From: JALEVB01 sp022768265
GTDB taxonomy: Bacteria; Bacillota_I; Bacilli_A; Erysipelotrichales; Erysipelotrichaceae
Direction of reading: 5' to 3'
Assembly: GCA_034168985.1 (NCBI GenBank)
Contig: JAXFJE010000020.1
Span: forward strand, 1-51,988
Length of the DNA stretch: 51,988 nucleotides
The position numbers and the translations under genes are program-made. Positions 44,414-51,988 of the stretch are shown here, piece after piece; the stretch's first letter is position 1, and each line of letters opens with the position of its first letter. The notes beneath the pieces were generated by a model. It was not told the DNA's origin, did no database searches, and was given only the letters and a program-made list of their open reading frames with translations.

Positions 44414-44866
44414 ATGAAAAATATTAAAGGAAAATTAATTAGTTTAACGATATTAACCTTTGTATTTGCTTTGATTTGTTGTTTTGTAGTTAGCATGGGA
44501 CTTCAGCAGTTATTTATGTTAAGTGGAATTGTCGTTGATGAATCGATGAATAACTTGGAATTTTTAGCGATAGGATTATTATATATTTTTGGCCTAGATA
44601 TCTTTTTTATTTATCTATTTTATAAAGAAATATCTAACGTATATCACAAGATAAATAATCCAGATATTTTCCGTAGCTATTTAGCTAAATATCAAAAAGA
44701 AATGATGTATGGCTATGTTATCATGGTGGTAGTGACGATCGTTATGGGTTTTACTAGTTATAAAGCACTAGGATATTTATTTGGTGGTTTATCTTTATGT
44801 GCTTTGATACCATTACAACTAGATCTTTGGATCATTAAAAACTATTATAAAAAGGCACGTATCTAA
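44414..44866 (+). CDS. Small membrane protein of the DUF2975 operon
   Basis: 150 residues with four helices (about 8-30, 47-68, 98-117, 121-141) and no catalytic motif. It starts 5 nt after the YozG-like gene with AAAGGAG upstream. Not recognised as a named family; it may be an additional membrane subunit acting with DUF2975. Its stop codon lies in the loop of the terminator. Confidence 0.7.
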   Translation: MKNIKGKLISLTILTFVFALICCFVVSMGLQQLFMLSGIVVDESMNNLEFLAIGLLYIFGLDIFFIYLFYKEISNVYHKINNPDIFRSYLAKYQKEMMYGYVIMVVVTIVMGFTSYKALGYLFGGLSLCALIPLQLDLWIIKNYYKKARI

Positions 44867-44877
44867 CGTGCCTTTTT
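44849..44877. terminator. Bidirectional terminator
   Basis: AAAAAGGCACGT (44849-44860) / ACGTGCCTTTTT (44866-44877), perfect 12-bp stem, 5-nt loop, serves the convergent membrane-protein and azlD genes. Confidence 0.92.
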
Positions 44878-44878
44878 A

Positions 44879-45184
44879 TCAATGGATGAAAAGCTCGCAG
44901 ATATAAGCCATGATACATGCAAAAATAGCTACAGTGATCAAGCTTTTTTCTTGATAAGCTAACCATAGGGCCACTAAGGTTCCAAACAGAGAGCTGGTGA
45001 TATTATTGGTGGCCATGAAGATAGTAGGGAAGGTCATGGCCCCTAATACAGCATAAGGAACATAATATAAAAAAGATTTGAGATATTTGTTCGTTATTTC
45101 TTTTTGAAAGATGGTTATCGGCAGCATTCTGATCAAATATGTGACCAAAGCCATGATGATAGTATATGCTAGATATTGTTTCAT
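44879..45184 (-). CDS. azlD: Branched-chain amino acid exporter subunit AzlD
   Basis: 101 residues, four helices, usual AzlD length. YLIRMLPITIFQKEI and FLYYVPYAVLGAMTFPTIF are typical. With AzlC it exports branched-chain amino acids and toxic analogues such as azaleucine. The start overlaps the AzlC stop by one base. Confidence 0.93.
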   Translation of the reverse strand: MKQYLAYTIIMALVTYLIRMLPITIFQKEITNKYLKSFLYYVPYAVLGAMTFPTIFMATNNITSSLFGTLVALWLAYQEKSLITVAIFACIMAYICELFIH

Positions 45185-45885
45185 TAACTATCCTCCTTGG
45201 GATGTAAGATGGCCATTGTCCCTGCACTGATCAAAGTACAAATGATAATGATAAAGCCACTGCCTATACCGATAAAATTATTTAGATAATTGATGATGAT
45301 GCTTGAAATAGCGGAGATCACAACTACCAATTTGATATCGCGATCTTTTTTAGCAGCAGGAATGATGATGGCTAAAAACATCCCATAAATAGCTAAGCCT
45401 AAAGCGTTTTGCAATTTATGATCTAACAAACTTGAGGCGATGCAACCTACATAAGTTCCTAAGGTCCAACCAATGATCGGTAAGCTCATCAACCCTAAAA
45501 AATAAGCGCGGGATATTTTATCCTTCGTATTAGAGCTAACGGCAAAGATCTCATCGGTAATCCCATGTGCTAAGATCATGCGATCGAGGGTATGCCATTT
45601 ATTATCTACTTTTTGAGATAGGGACAGTGACATCAAAGCATAGCGTAAATTAATTACTAGTTGGGTCAAAGCTAATTCTAGATAAGCTCCTTCAGTTATG
45701 AATAATGGTAAACCAGCAAACTGTCCAGCACTGGTCAAATTGGTCAAAGAAACCAAGATCGCAATAAAAGGTGGTATATTTAAACTTACAGCTAAGATAC
45801 CAAAAGTAAATGATACCGGAAAATAACCTAAAGCTATAGGTATTCCATCTTTGATGCCCCTTATAAAACGATTTTTACTGCTCAT
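45184..45885 (-). CDS. azlC: Branched-chain amino acid exporter subunit AzlC
   Basis: 233 residues, large AzlC subunit. GIPIALGYFPVSFTFGILA at the N-terminus, TNLTSAGQFAGLPLF and LRYALMSLSLSQKV are family motifs. Multipass membrane protein. AGGTGGG lies before the ATG. Forms a two-gene operon with azlD; no Lrp/AsnC regulator is adjacent. Confidence 0.94.
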   Translation of the reverse strand: MSSKNRFIRGIKDGIPIALGYFPVSFTFGILAVSLNIPPFIAILVSLTNLTSAGQFAGLPLFITEGAYLELALTQLVINLRYALMSLSLSQKVDNKWHTLDRMILAHGITDEIFAVSSNTKDKISRAYFLGLMSLPIIGWTLGTYVGCIASSLLDHKLQNALGLAIYGMFLAIIIPAAKKDRDIKLVVVISAISSIIINYLNNFIGIGSGFIIIICTLISAGTMAILHPKEDS

Positions 45886-46025
45886 ATTCCCACCTATTGT
45901 TATATAGTATGCTCCTATGTTGCTAGTTTTGTCAATAAAGGATAGCTTTGAAAAAAAGCTAAAAATAAACTATACTTAAATTAACATCATAGAATAATTA
46001 AAATAACATAAAGGAGGGATAATTC

Positions 46026-46508
46026 ATGTCAAAAGTATTAGTAGCATATTTTTCAGCCGGCGGGACTACAGCCAAATTAGCGCAAAGATTAGCAACCATC
46101 ATTCAAGCCGATCTTCATAAGATCACTCCAGCAACAGCTTATACCCAAGCTGATCTAAACTGGTTAGATAAAAATTCTCGAAGCAGCATTGAAATGAATG
46201 ACCTAAGTTCACGGCCAGCCATTAGTAGTAAAGTAGATAATATGGCAGACTATGATGTGATCTTCGTAGGTTTTCCGATCTGGTGGTATATTGCCCTAAC
46301 GATCATCAATACCTTTTTGGAAAGCTATGATCTAAAAGGTAAGACCATCATTCCTTTTGCTACATCAGGTGGAAGTGAAATGGGAAAAACTAATGAGCAT
46401 TTGGCTGCTAGTTGCCAAGGTGCAACTTTATTAGAAGGTAAAGTCTTCAGTAGTGATATTGATCATGCTAAGTTATCTGCATGGATCGATAGTTTAAAAC
46501 AAGCTTAA
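46026..46508 (+). CDS. Flavodoxin family protein
   Basis: 160 residues. FMN phosphate loop YFSAGGTTAKLAQ at about 8-20, DVIFVGFPIWWYIALTIINT for the isoalloxazine loop, and FATSGGSEMGKT. This is the Flavodoxin_4 type, a stand-alone electron carrier or small quinone-type reductase. GGAGGG lies before the ATG. It precedes the metallo-hydrolase gene by 39 nt on the same strand. Confidence 0.93.
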   Translation: MSKVLVAYFSAGGTTAKLAQRLATIIQADLHKITPATAYTQADLNWLDKNSRSSIEMNDLSSRPAISSKVDNMADYDVIFVGFPIWWYIALTIINTFLESYDLKGKTIIPFATSGGSEMGKTNEHLAASCQGATLLEGKVFSSDIDHAKLSAWIDSLKQA

Positions 46509-46547
46509 TTATTTTTTGTTCAGCAAATTTTAAGAAAGGGGCATTTC

Positions 46548-47183
46548 ATGAAGATCACATGGATAGGACATTCTTGTTTCAAAATCGAAAAAGATGGTTA
46601 TATCATCATTATCGATCCTTATGAAGATGATAGCGTTCCAGGTTATAGACCCATCAAGCAAAAAGCTCATCTAGTTTTATGTTCCCATGAACATAGCGAC
46701 CATAATTATCGTCAAGCAATAGAAATCTTACCTGCGCAGTCATCACCATTTACGATTACAACAATAGCCACTTATCATGATGATCAGCAAGGTAGTTTAA
46801 GAGGAAGCAATAATATCCACATCATGCAAGATGGAAAATATAAGATTGCACATCTAGGTGATCTAGGATGTGAACTAGAACCATCTGCCAAAATGTTGTT
46901 GCAAGATTTAGATGTTTTGTTGATACCGGTTGGGGGAACTTATACGTTGGATTATAAACAAGCCCTTGCACTTATTGATGATCTAAGACCTAATATCACC
47001 ATTTTGATGCATTATCGTGATGATATAAAAGGTTTTGGTTTTGAGGAAATTGCCACATGTGCGCAGATTAAAACATTGAAAGATAATGTCATCGTATTAA
47101 ATGATACAACTTTAGATTTGACCACTCAGCATTTTAATGAGCAGATCCTCATTCTTAGTCCTCAAAATATAAATGTCAGGTAA
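46548..47183 (+). CDS. MBL-fold metallo-hydrolase (UPF0173-like)
   Basis: 211 residues. Metal motif H47-x-H49-x-D51-H52 in CSHEHSDHNY, start MKITWIGHSCFKIE typical of the UPF0173/RomA-like group, further ligands in HLGDLG and ILMHYRDD. Two-metal hydrolase of unknown substrate. AAAGGGGC lies before the ATG. Ends in a terminator. Confidence 0.92.
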   Translation: MKITWIGHSCFKIEKDGYIIIIDPYEDDSVPGYRPIKQKAHLVLCSHEHSDHNYRQAIEILPAQSSPFTITTIATYHDDQQGSLRGSNNIHIMQDGKYKIAHLGDLGCELEPSAKMLLQDLDVLLIPVGGTYTLDYKQALALIDDLRPNITILMHYRDDIKGFGFEEIATCAQIKTLKDNVIVLNDTTLDLTTQHFNEQILILSPQNINVR

Positions 47184-47203
47184 AAAGTTACCTGACATTT
47201 TTT
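47171..47203. terminator. Bidirectional terminator
   Basis: AAATGTCAGGTAA (47171-47183) / TTACCTGACATTT (47188-47200), perfect 13-bp stem, AAAG loop, T-run after. Lies between the convergent metallo-hydrolase and FetB genes. Confidence 0.92.
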
Positions 47204-47990
47204 AGGCTTGCTCATTTAAATTGATGATTTGCCGTTTATGACCATATAAGGTCTTACTACCAAAATACAATGCAATGAAACATGATAAGCAAACTGTTGC
47301 GCATATAGAAATGATGATGGCAATTTGATAAAGGATGGCGGTTGTCGGTAAAGTGCCGGCTAACATTTGACCAGTCATCATACCAGGTAAAGATACGATT
47401 CCCATACCTAACATAGAATTTAAGGTTGGTAAGATCGCTGTTTCTAAACCTTGCTTAACAAATGGCAATAAGATCTTATCAGCGGCCACCCCAGCACAGC
47501 TTAATGCTTCAATGCGATATTTTTGATCTTTCAAGGCTTCAACAAAGGTCTTTAAGCCTAAAGATACGCCTGTCATTGTATTTCCCATCAACATTCCTGA
47601 GATAGGGATGACATATTGCGGTGTAAATGCATTGTTACCAACCACGATGAAGATGAAATAAAAAATCGTAAATAAACCCGAAAATGCAATGGAACCAGCG
47701 ATAATTAACTTAAAGCGATTATTTAATTGGGGTTGTTGTTTTAAGACCCGATAAATCGTAAAACTGATCATGGCTACTAAATAAGCGATAGTAAAGATCA
47801 AATGCGGATTATCAAAGATATAAGTCAAGATAAATCCAGCCAAGGCTAGTTGGATGGTCATCTTAAAGCTCGCCATCAATAACATCTTGCTTTTATCAAC
47901 CTTGCACTTGCGCATGATCGCTAAAATCAATAGTAATAATAAATAGATACAAAGAAACTGCCAAATTTGAATTTCAATTACTTCTTTCAT
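47202..47990 (-). CDS. fetB: FetB/UPF0014 ABC permease
   Basis: 262 residues, about seven membrane helices. Motifs VIPISGMLMGNTMTGVSLGL and MVSLPGMMTGQMLAGT-like (GIVSLPGMMTGQMLAG) are hallmarks of the UPF0014 (FetB, YbbM) permeases. With FetA it has been linked to iron export and oxidative stress resistance in E. coli. It follows the ATPase gene directly (1 nt gap). Confidence 0.93.
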   Translation of the reverse strand: MKEVIEIQIWQFLCIYLLLLLILAIMRKCKVDKSKMLLMASFKMTIQLALAGFILTYIFDNPHLIFTIAYLVAMISFTIYRVLKQQPQLNNRFKLIIAGSIAFSGLFTIFYFIFIVVGNNAFTPQYVIPISGMLMGNTMTGVSLGLKTFVEALKDQKYRIEALSCAGVAADKILLPFVKQGLETAILPTLNSMLGMGIVSLPGMMTGQMLAGTLPTTAILYQIAIIISICATVCLSCFIALYFGSKTLYGHKRQIINLNEQA

Positions 47991-47991
47991 C

Positions 47992-48624
47992 TTATTCTTC
48001 TCCTAATCTAATGATCTTATCTGCAAATTTATTGACCAAAGCCTGATTGTGACTGACACAAATTGCTGTAAGTTGATGTTGTTGAATAAAAGCTTTTAAT
48101 TTTATCATCAAGTCATTGGATGTTTTTTCATCTAAAGCGGCAGTTGGCTCATCCAATAAGATGATTTCTTGAGCTAATGATAAAAAGATAGCTAAAAAGA
48201 TTCGTTGGCGCTCACCACCAGATAGATGATCACAATTTTCTTCTAATGGTTTGTCGATGCAACAAATATCTAGATACATCTTCATCTTATCTTCGTCAAT
48301 GCACGTTTGCCCACGGTTTTCATAATAGAAATAAAAGTTTTCTTTGATATTACCTTTGATCAAATAAACATTTTGTGGTATCAATAGAACCTTTCGGCGA
48401 TAAGCTAGGATCTCATGATCTTCTAAGGGCATATCATGAAAAAAGATCGTATTTTTATCTGCGATGATCAAGCCATTTAATAATTTTAAGTAAGTACTTT
48501 TACCACAACCGCTTTTGCCTGTGATGAAACTAAAGCTACCTTGGTAAAATTGTAGATCAGGATATTTTATGTCATAAAAATGCAAATTGTTTTTGGAATT
48601 TAAAATTAATTTATAGTTTGTCAT
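47992..48624 (-). CDS. fetA: FetA-like ABC ATPase
   Basis: 210 residues. Walker A ITGKSGCGKST, signature LSGGERQRIFLA, Walker B EIILLDEPTAALD and H-loop CVSHN. Partner of the adjacent FetB permease by operon and family pairing. GGTGGT lies before the ATG. Confidence 0.92.
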   Translation of the reverse strand: MTNYKLILNSKNNLHFYDIKYPDLQFYQGSFSFITGKSGCGKSTYLKLLNGLIIADKNTIFFHDMPLEDHEILAYRRKVLLIPQNVYLIKGNIKENFYFYYENRGQTCIDEDKMKMYLDICCIDKPLEENCDHLSGGERQRIFLAIFLSLAQEIILLDEPTAALDEKTSNDLMIKLKAFIQQHQLTAICVSHNQALVNKFADKIIRLGEE

Positions 48625-48643
48625 AATTTCTTACCACCTGTAT

Positions 48644-48672
48644 TGATTAAATTGGGAATTGCTTGATGTCAA
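48644..48672 (-). promoter_or_regulatory. fetAB promoter
   Basis: Minus strand TTGACA (48672-48667), 17-bp spacer, TAATCA (48649-48644), 20 nt before the fetA start. A loose AT-rich dyad near 48690-48710 (TAATAATGATATGATACC) could be a Fur/PerR-type site but is too poor to call. Confidence 0.7.
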
Positions 48673-48823
48673 AATCATTTTTAATAATGATATGATACCA
48701 CTAAATGATAGGTATGGCTAATTTTTAAAATAATTATTATCACTATTAACAAGATTTTAAAAAAGGTAAAATGTTAGTATCGATACGCGAATTTTACAGA
48801 TCATATCATAGGAGGATAAAAAA

Positions 48824-49648
48824 ATGAAAAGAATAACGCAAAACAAATATTACATCATGCTAGCATTGGGTATTGGGGCCTTAATATCGGTGGTTGTTTT
48901 ATGTCAGCTATGGACATCGGTAAAGTTTCATGCGGAAAGCATTGCTTATATCAATGAGCAGATCGGTAATGTCATGAGCTTAACAGCGGCATCTAGTGCG
49001 GCATCAGCTAGCATATCTCTTTTACCAGGTGATGCGGGGATCCCAATTGCAAATCAATTAGCAAGCTTTAGTTCAGAATTTATGTTGATCCTATGTGGCT
49101 TATACCTTGAAAAGTATTTATTGATCATTACGGGATATATTGCTTTCTATGGTTTGATTCCAGCTGGTTGTCTATTTGGTATCATATATCAATATAATGC
49201 TAAAGCACAATATAAACAAATAGCCATGAAACTATGTGCCTTTGCAGTGTTATTGTTGTTGACGATACCTGTTAGTATCCAGATATCCAAGGCCATAGAT
49301 GAGGTATATCATTTTTCCACGATCGAAATCGTTGATCAAGCTAATGAAATAACCACTACGCCATTGCCCGAAGAAAATAAGGAAAATGACTGGTTTGGAG
49401 GATTCGTTGATTCTGTGCAAAATGGAATCAGTTCAATAACTAGTAATGTAAGTGATGCCGTAGAAGAAGGAAAAATGTTAGTTAGTAATTTTATCGAAGC
49501 GATTGCTGTGATGATCATAACCTCATGTGTGATTCCTATATTGGTATTCATGATCTTATTGTGGGGATCTAGATCGATTCTGGGGATTGATTATAATAAT
49601 CCAGATGTAAATAAATTAATAACATTTAAAAGCAGAAATAAAGAATAA
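48824..49648 (+). CDS. Membrane protein of unknown function
   Basis: 274 residues, not recognised. N-terminal helix (about 10-30), an outside Ala/Ser-rich stretch (SLTAASSAASASISLLPGD), helices at about 82-125 and 143-163, then an outside region of ~65 residues with PLPEENKENDWFGGFVDSVQ, amphipathic up to about 225, and a last helix (226-250), ending in a short basic tail. AGGAGG lies 9 nt before the ATG. Divergent from fetA, single-gene unit with its own terminator. Confidence 0.75.
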   Translation: MKRITQNKYYIMLALGIGALISVVVLCQLWTSVKFHAESIAYINEQIGNVMSLTAASSAASASISLLPGDAGIPIANQLASFSSEFMLILCGLYLEKYLLIITGYIAFYGLIPAGCLFGIIYQYNAKAQYKQIAMKLCAFAVLLLLTIPVSIQISKAIDEVYHFSTIEIVDQANEITTTPLPEENKENDWFGGFVDSVQNGISSITSNVSDAVEEGKMLVSNFIEAIAVMIITSCVIPILVFMILLWGSRSILGIDYNNPDVNKLITFKSRNKE

Positions 49649-49673
49649 CAGATCAGCTATGGCTGATCTGTTA
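49646..49673 (+). terminator. Terminator-like hairpin
   Basis: TAACAGATCAGC (49646-49657) / GCTGATCTGTTA (49662-49673), perfect 12-bp stem, TATG loop, poor T-tail (TCTTAAT). It begins at the stop codon of the membrane protein gene. Confidence 0.65.
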
Positions 49674-49786
49674 TCTTAATGAGAATTGTTATATAATTAA
49701 ATAAATTCTAATAAAATAATGCATAATAAATGAAATGAATACGAATAGATTTTAAATAACAGATATTTATTTAATATTGAGGTGAA

Positions 49787-51868
49787 ATGGTGGATAAGCT
49801 TTTAGAAGAGTTAAACTTAGGATTACAGACATCCTTCATAGATAGTAATGTTAATTCATTGCTTTCTTTTCGTTCGGAATTTATTGCGAATGATTATAAA
49901 AAGGGGAAAAAATTATTAGTTTCTTTAGAGGAAGAACTTCAATATTGTGAATCTTTTTGTATGAGCGTTGCCTTCATTACTAAAAGCGGAATTACGCCTT
50001 TACTACAAACGCTAAAAGAACTAGAAGAGAGAAACGTTAGCGGTAAAATATTAACGACCGATTATTTATTATTTACAGAACCAGCAGCTTTGAATAAACT
50101 AGCATCATTGAAAAATATCGAGCTTAAGATGTATTTGACAAATGATAATAAAGAGGGTTTCCATACTAAAGGATATATCTTTCAAAAAGGAGAAATATAT
50201 CGCATGATTATTGGGAGTTCTAATATGACCCTTAATGCTATAACCATAAATCGTGAGTGGAATACCAAAATAGTTTCTAATTGTAACGGTGAAATTGCTC
50301 AAGATATTTTGGGTGAATTTAATAATTTGTGGAATGATCATCAGGCTAAGGCTTATGAAGATGTTATTTTAGATTATACGCAAAGATATGATATAAAAAA
50401 GGCTAAGAATCATAGATTGAATAATATGCTAGCCTTGCAGGGACAGCCTAAATTAGAGGCTCTAACGCCAAACAAAATGCAACAGGAATTTATTAAAAAT
50501 ATAAAGCAAATGATAGCTGAAAAAAATATTGATCGTGCTATGCTCATTTCTGCTACAGGAACAGGAAAGACCTTTGCTTCAGCCTTTGCGTTAAAAGAGC
50601 TACAACCTAAAAAAAGCTTGTTTATTGTGCATAGAGAACAAATTGCTAAGCAAGCTTTGGAAAGCTATAGAAGAGTTTTTGGCGATCAAAAAACTTATGT
50701 ATTATTTTCAGGAAATTCAAATGATATCTTAGTTACCAAACATGCAGACTTTGTTTTTGCTACAATGCAAATGATATCTAAAAATGAAGTGATTAACAAT
50801 TTTTCTCCATATCATTTTACTAATATCATATTAGACGAATGTCATCATGCGGGTGCTGAAAGTTACAAGAAAATAATGAATTATTTTAAGCCGAAATTTT
50901 GGTTAGGAATGACTGCAAGTCCGGATACAACACGTTTTAATGTTTATGAAATTTTCAATCATAATATTGCTTATGAAATTAGATTACAACAAGCTTTAGA
51001 AGAAGACTTACTGTGTCCTTTTCATTATTTTGGTATAACGGATATTGAAATAGCAGATGATTTTTCAAATAACGAGATATCTTTTAATGATTTAGCTAGT
51101 GATAGCAGAGTTGATTATATCATTGAACAAGCTAATTATTATGGTCATAGTGGAGATAGAGTAAAAGGTTTAATTTTTTGTAGTCGCAAAGAAGAAGCTT
51201 ATGAATTATCAGCGAAATTTAATGCTAGAGGTTATTGTACAGCAGTTTTAACAGGAGAAGACAGCGAGCAACAAAGAGAAGCTACCATTGATAGATTGAC
51301 AAAAGAAGTTCCAAAAGAATCAACTGTCAAAACATCAGGAGCTTTAGATTATATTTTTTCCATTGATATTTTTTCAGAAGGTATTGATATTCCACAAGTA
51401 AATCAAATCATCATGCTTAGACCAACTAAATCACCAGTTGTCTTTGTGCAACAGTTAGGAAGAGGTCTACGTAAGTATGAAAATAAAGAATATGTAGTTA
51501 TCTTAGATTTTATCGGTAATTATAATAATAATTTTATGATACCAATTGCCTTGTCTGGAGATCGCTCATATAACAAAGATTCTATTCGAAGGTATATGCT
51601 TGAAGGTACCAGGACCATTCCTGGAGCATCTACGATCCACTTTGATGAAATTTCTAAAAAGCGTATTTTCACTGCAATCGATAGAGCCAATTTTACAGAA
51701 TTAAGATTAATTAGGGAAAATTATCAAAAGCTAAAGAATAAATTAGGCAGGATTCCGAAATTGCTAGATTTCGATCTTTATGGAGAAATGGATGTTTTTT
51801 GCATAATTAATAATCATAATTTAGGATCTTATTATAAATTTTTACGTAAATCACAAAGTAATTTTTGA
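49787..51868 (+). CDS. PLD-superfamily II helicase (DUF3427 type), C-terminally short
   Basis: 693 residues. N-terminal phospholipase-D-like nuclease domain (about 40-190) with GFHTKGYIFQKG and GSSNMT; then an SF2 helicase: motif I SATGTGKTF (~255), motif II LDECHH (~350), motif III TASPD, motif V DIFSEGIDIPQ, motif VI QQLGRGLRK. The last part (ILDFIGNYNNNF, then LGRIPKLLDFD) begins the DUF3427-type tail. Full-length relatives run to ~950 residues or more; this one stops soon after LGSYYKFL. Such proteins are often found in defence islands and act on foreign or damaged DNA. Ribosome binding site GAGGTG is only 2-3 nt from the ATG. Confidence 0.88.
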   Translation: MVDKLLEELNLGLQTSFIDSNVNSLLSFRSEFIANDYKKGKKLLVSLEEELQYCESFCMSVAFITKSGITPLLQTLKELEERNVSGKILTTDYLLFTEPAALNKLASLKNIELKMYLTNDNKEGFHTKGYIFQKGEIYRMIIGSSNMTLNAITINREWNTKIVSNCNGEIAQDILGEFNNLWNDHQAKAYEDVILDYTQRYDIKKAKNHRLNNMLALQGQPKLEALTPNKMQQEFIKNIKQMIAEKNIDRAMLISATGTGKTFASAFALKELQPKKSLFIVHREQIAKQALESYRRVFGDQKTYVLFSGNSNDILVTKHADFVFATMQMISKNEVINNFSPYHFTNIILDECHHAGAESYKKIMNYFKPKFWLGMTASPDTTRFNVYEIFNHNIAYEIRLQQALEEDLLCPFHYFGITDIEIADDFSNNEISFNDLASDSRVDYIIEQANYYGHSGDRVKGLIFCSRKEEAYELSAKFNARGYCTAVLTGEDSEQQREATIDRLTKEVPKESTVKTSGALDYIFSIDIFSEGIDIPQVNQIIMLRPTKSPVVFVQQLGRGLRKYENKEYVVILDFIGNYNNNFMIPIALSGDRSYNKDSIRRYMLEGTRTIPGASTIHFDEISKKRIFTAIDRANFTELRLIRENYQKLKNKLGRIPKLLDFDLYGEMDVFCIINNHNLGSYYKFLRKSQSNF

Positions 51869-51883
51869 CTATCTTTTCAAAAG

Positions 51884-51973
51884 TTCTTATATGCCGGTAT
51901 AGCCTATTGTTACAGGCTTTTCCGGCATTTTTCGTTATGGAAGATATTCTCAAATCTTCTTATATCCCCGTAT
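51884..51973. repeat. Two near-identical 17-mers at the right edge
   Basis: TTCTTATATGCCGGTAT (51884-51900) and TTCTTATATCCCCGTAT (51957-51973) differ at two positions and lie 73 bp apart. They may mark a junction next to the shortened helicase, or be chance in AT-rich DNA. Confidence 0.4.
51892..51932 (+). terminator. Hairpin after the helicase gene
   Basis: TGCCGG (51892-51897) / CCGGCA (51922-51927) with inner GCCT/AGGC, then TTTTT. Likely terminator shortly after the stop. Confidence 0.65.
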
Positions 51974-51988
51974 GTTTTGGTGTTCAAA

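Noticed and set aside
48690..48710. Fur box before fetAB
   Set aside because: The AT-rich dyad matches the 19-bp Fur consensus too poorly to call.

Overview
The window is low-GC DNA that uses TGA as a stop and carries strong AGGAGG-type ribosome binding sites. It encodes a short type II-A Cas9, BceRSAB-like and LytTR two-component/ABC modules, butyrate kinase, AzlCD, FetAB and an M26 surface protease. Together these suggest a gut or mucosal member of the Bacillota, possibly an Erysipelotrichia relative. That placement is inference from gene content; no rRNA or marker gene is present.

Layout. 149-5516 (minus): type II-A CRISPR locus cas9, tracrRNA, cas1, cas2, csn2; the spacer array would lie off the left edge. 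5737-10141: response regulator, short sensor kinase, ABC ATPase and FtsX-like permease, a peptide-antibiotic sensing/detoxification module. 10252-14418: ABC exporter and three regulators (XRE fused to an SdpI-like membrane domain, MerR with a 19-bp-spacer promoter, XRE with membrane anchor). 14415-16514 (minus): MATE transporter fused to a cytidylate-kinase-like domain, behind a purine-type riboswitch wired as an ON switch. 16606-18530: murQ and a divergent RpiR regulator with a perfect palindrome between them. 18559-23202: WYL regulator, GNAT/YoaP protein, radical SAM protein, GyrI-like protein and two tandem DUF4230 proteins. 23267-25328 (minus): a second MATE pump and an orphan Imm-5-like protein. 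25509-30870: LytTR response regulator, GHKL kinase and a two-gene ABC exporter. 30927-32522: chloramphenicol acetyltransferase, GNAT and a MATE remnant. 32816-41134: a 2772-residue M26 (IgA-protease/Zmp type) metalloprotease. 41226-42249: long hairpins and a decayed IS1182-like transposase. 42268-51868: butyrate kinase, DUF2975/YozG-like pair, AzlCD, flavodoxin, MBL hydrolase, FetAB, an unknown membrane protein and a PLD-superfamily II helicase that looks C-terminally short.

The most interesting parts are the riboswitch-controlled MATE-kinase fusion, the SaCas9-like system whose tracrRNA terminator sits directly in front of cas1, the membrane-hairpin M26 protease with cohesin-like and dockerin-like modules, and the XRE-SdpI fusion. 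All family calls come from reading motifs by eye, with no database search.
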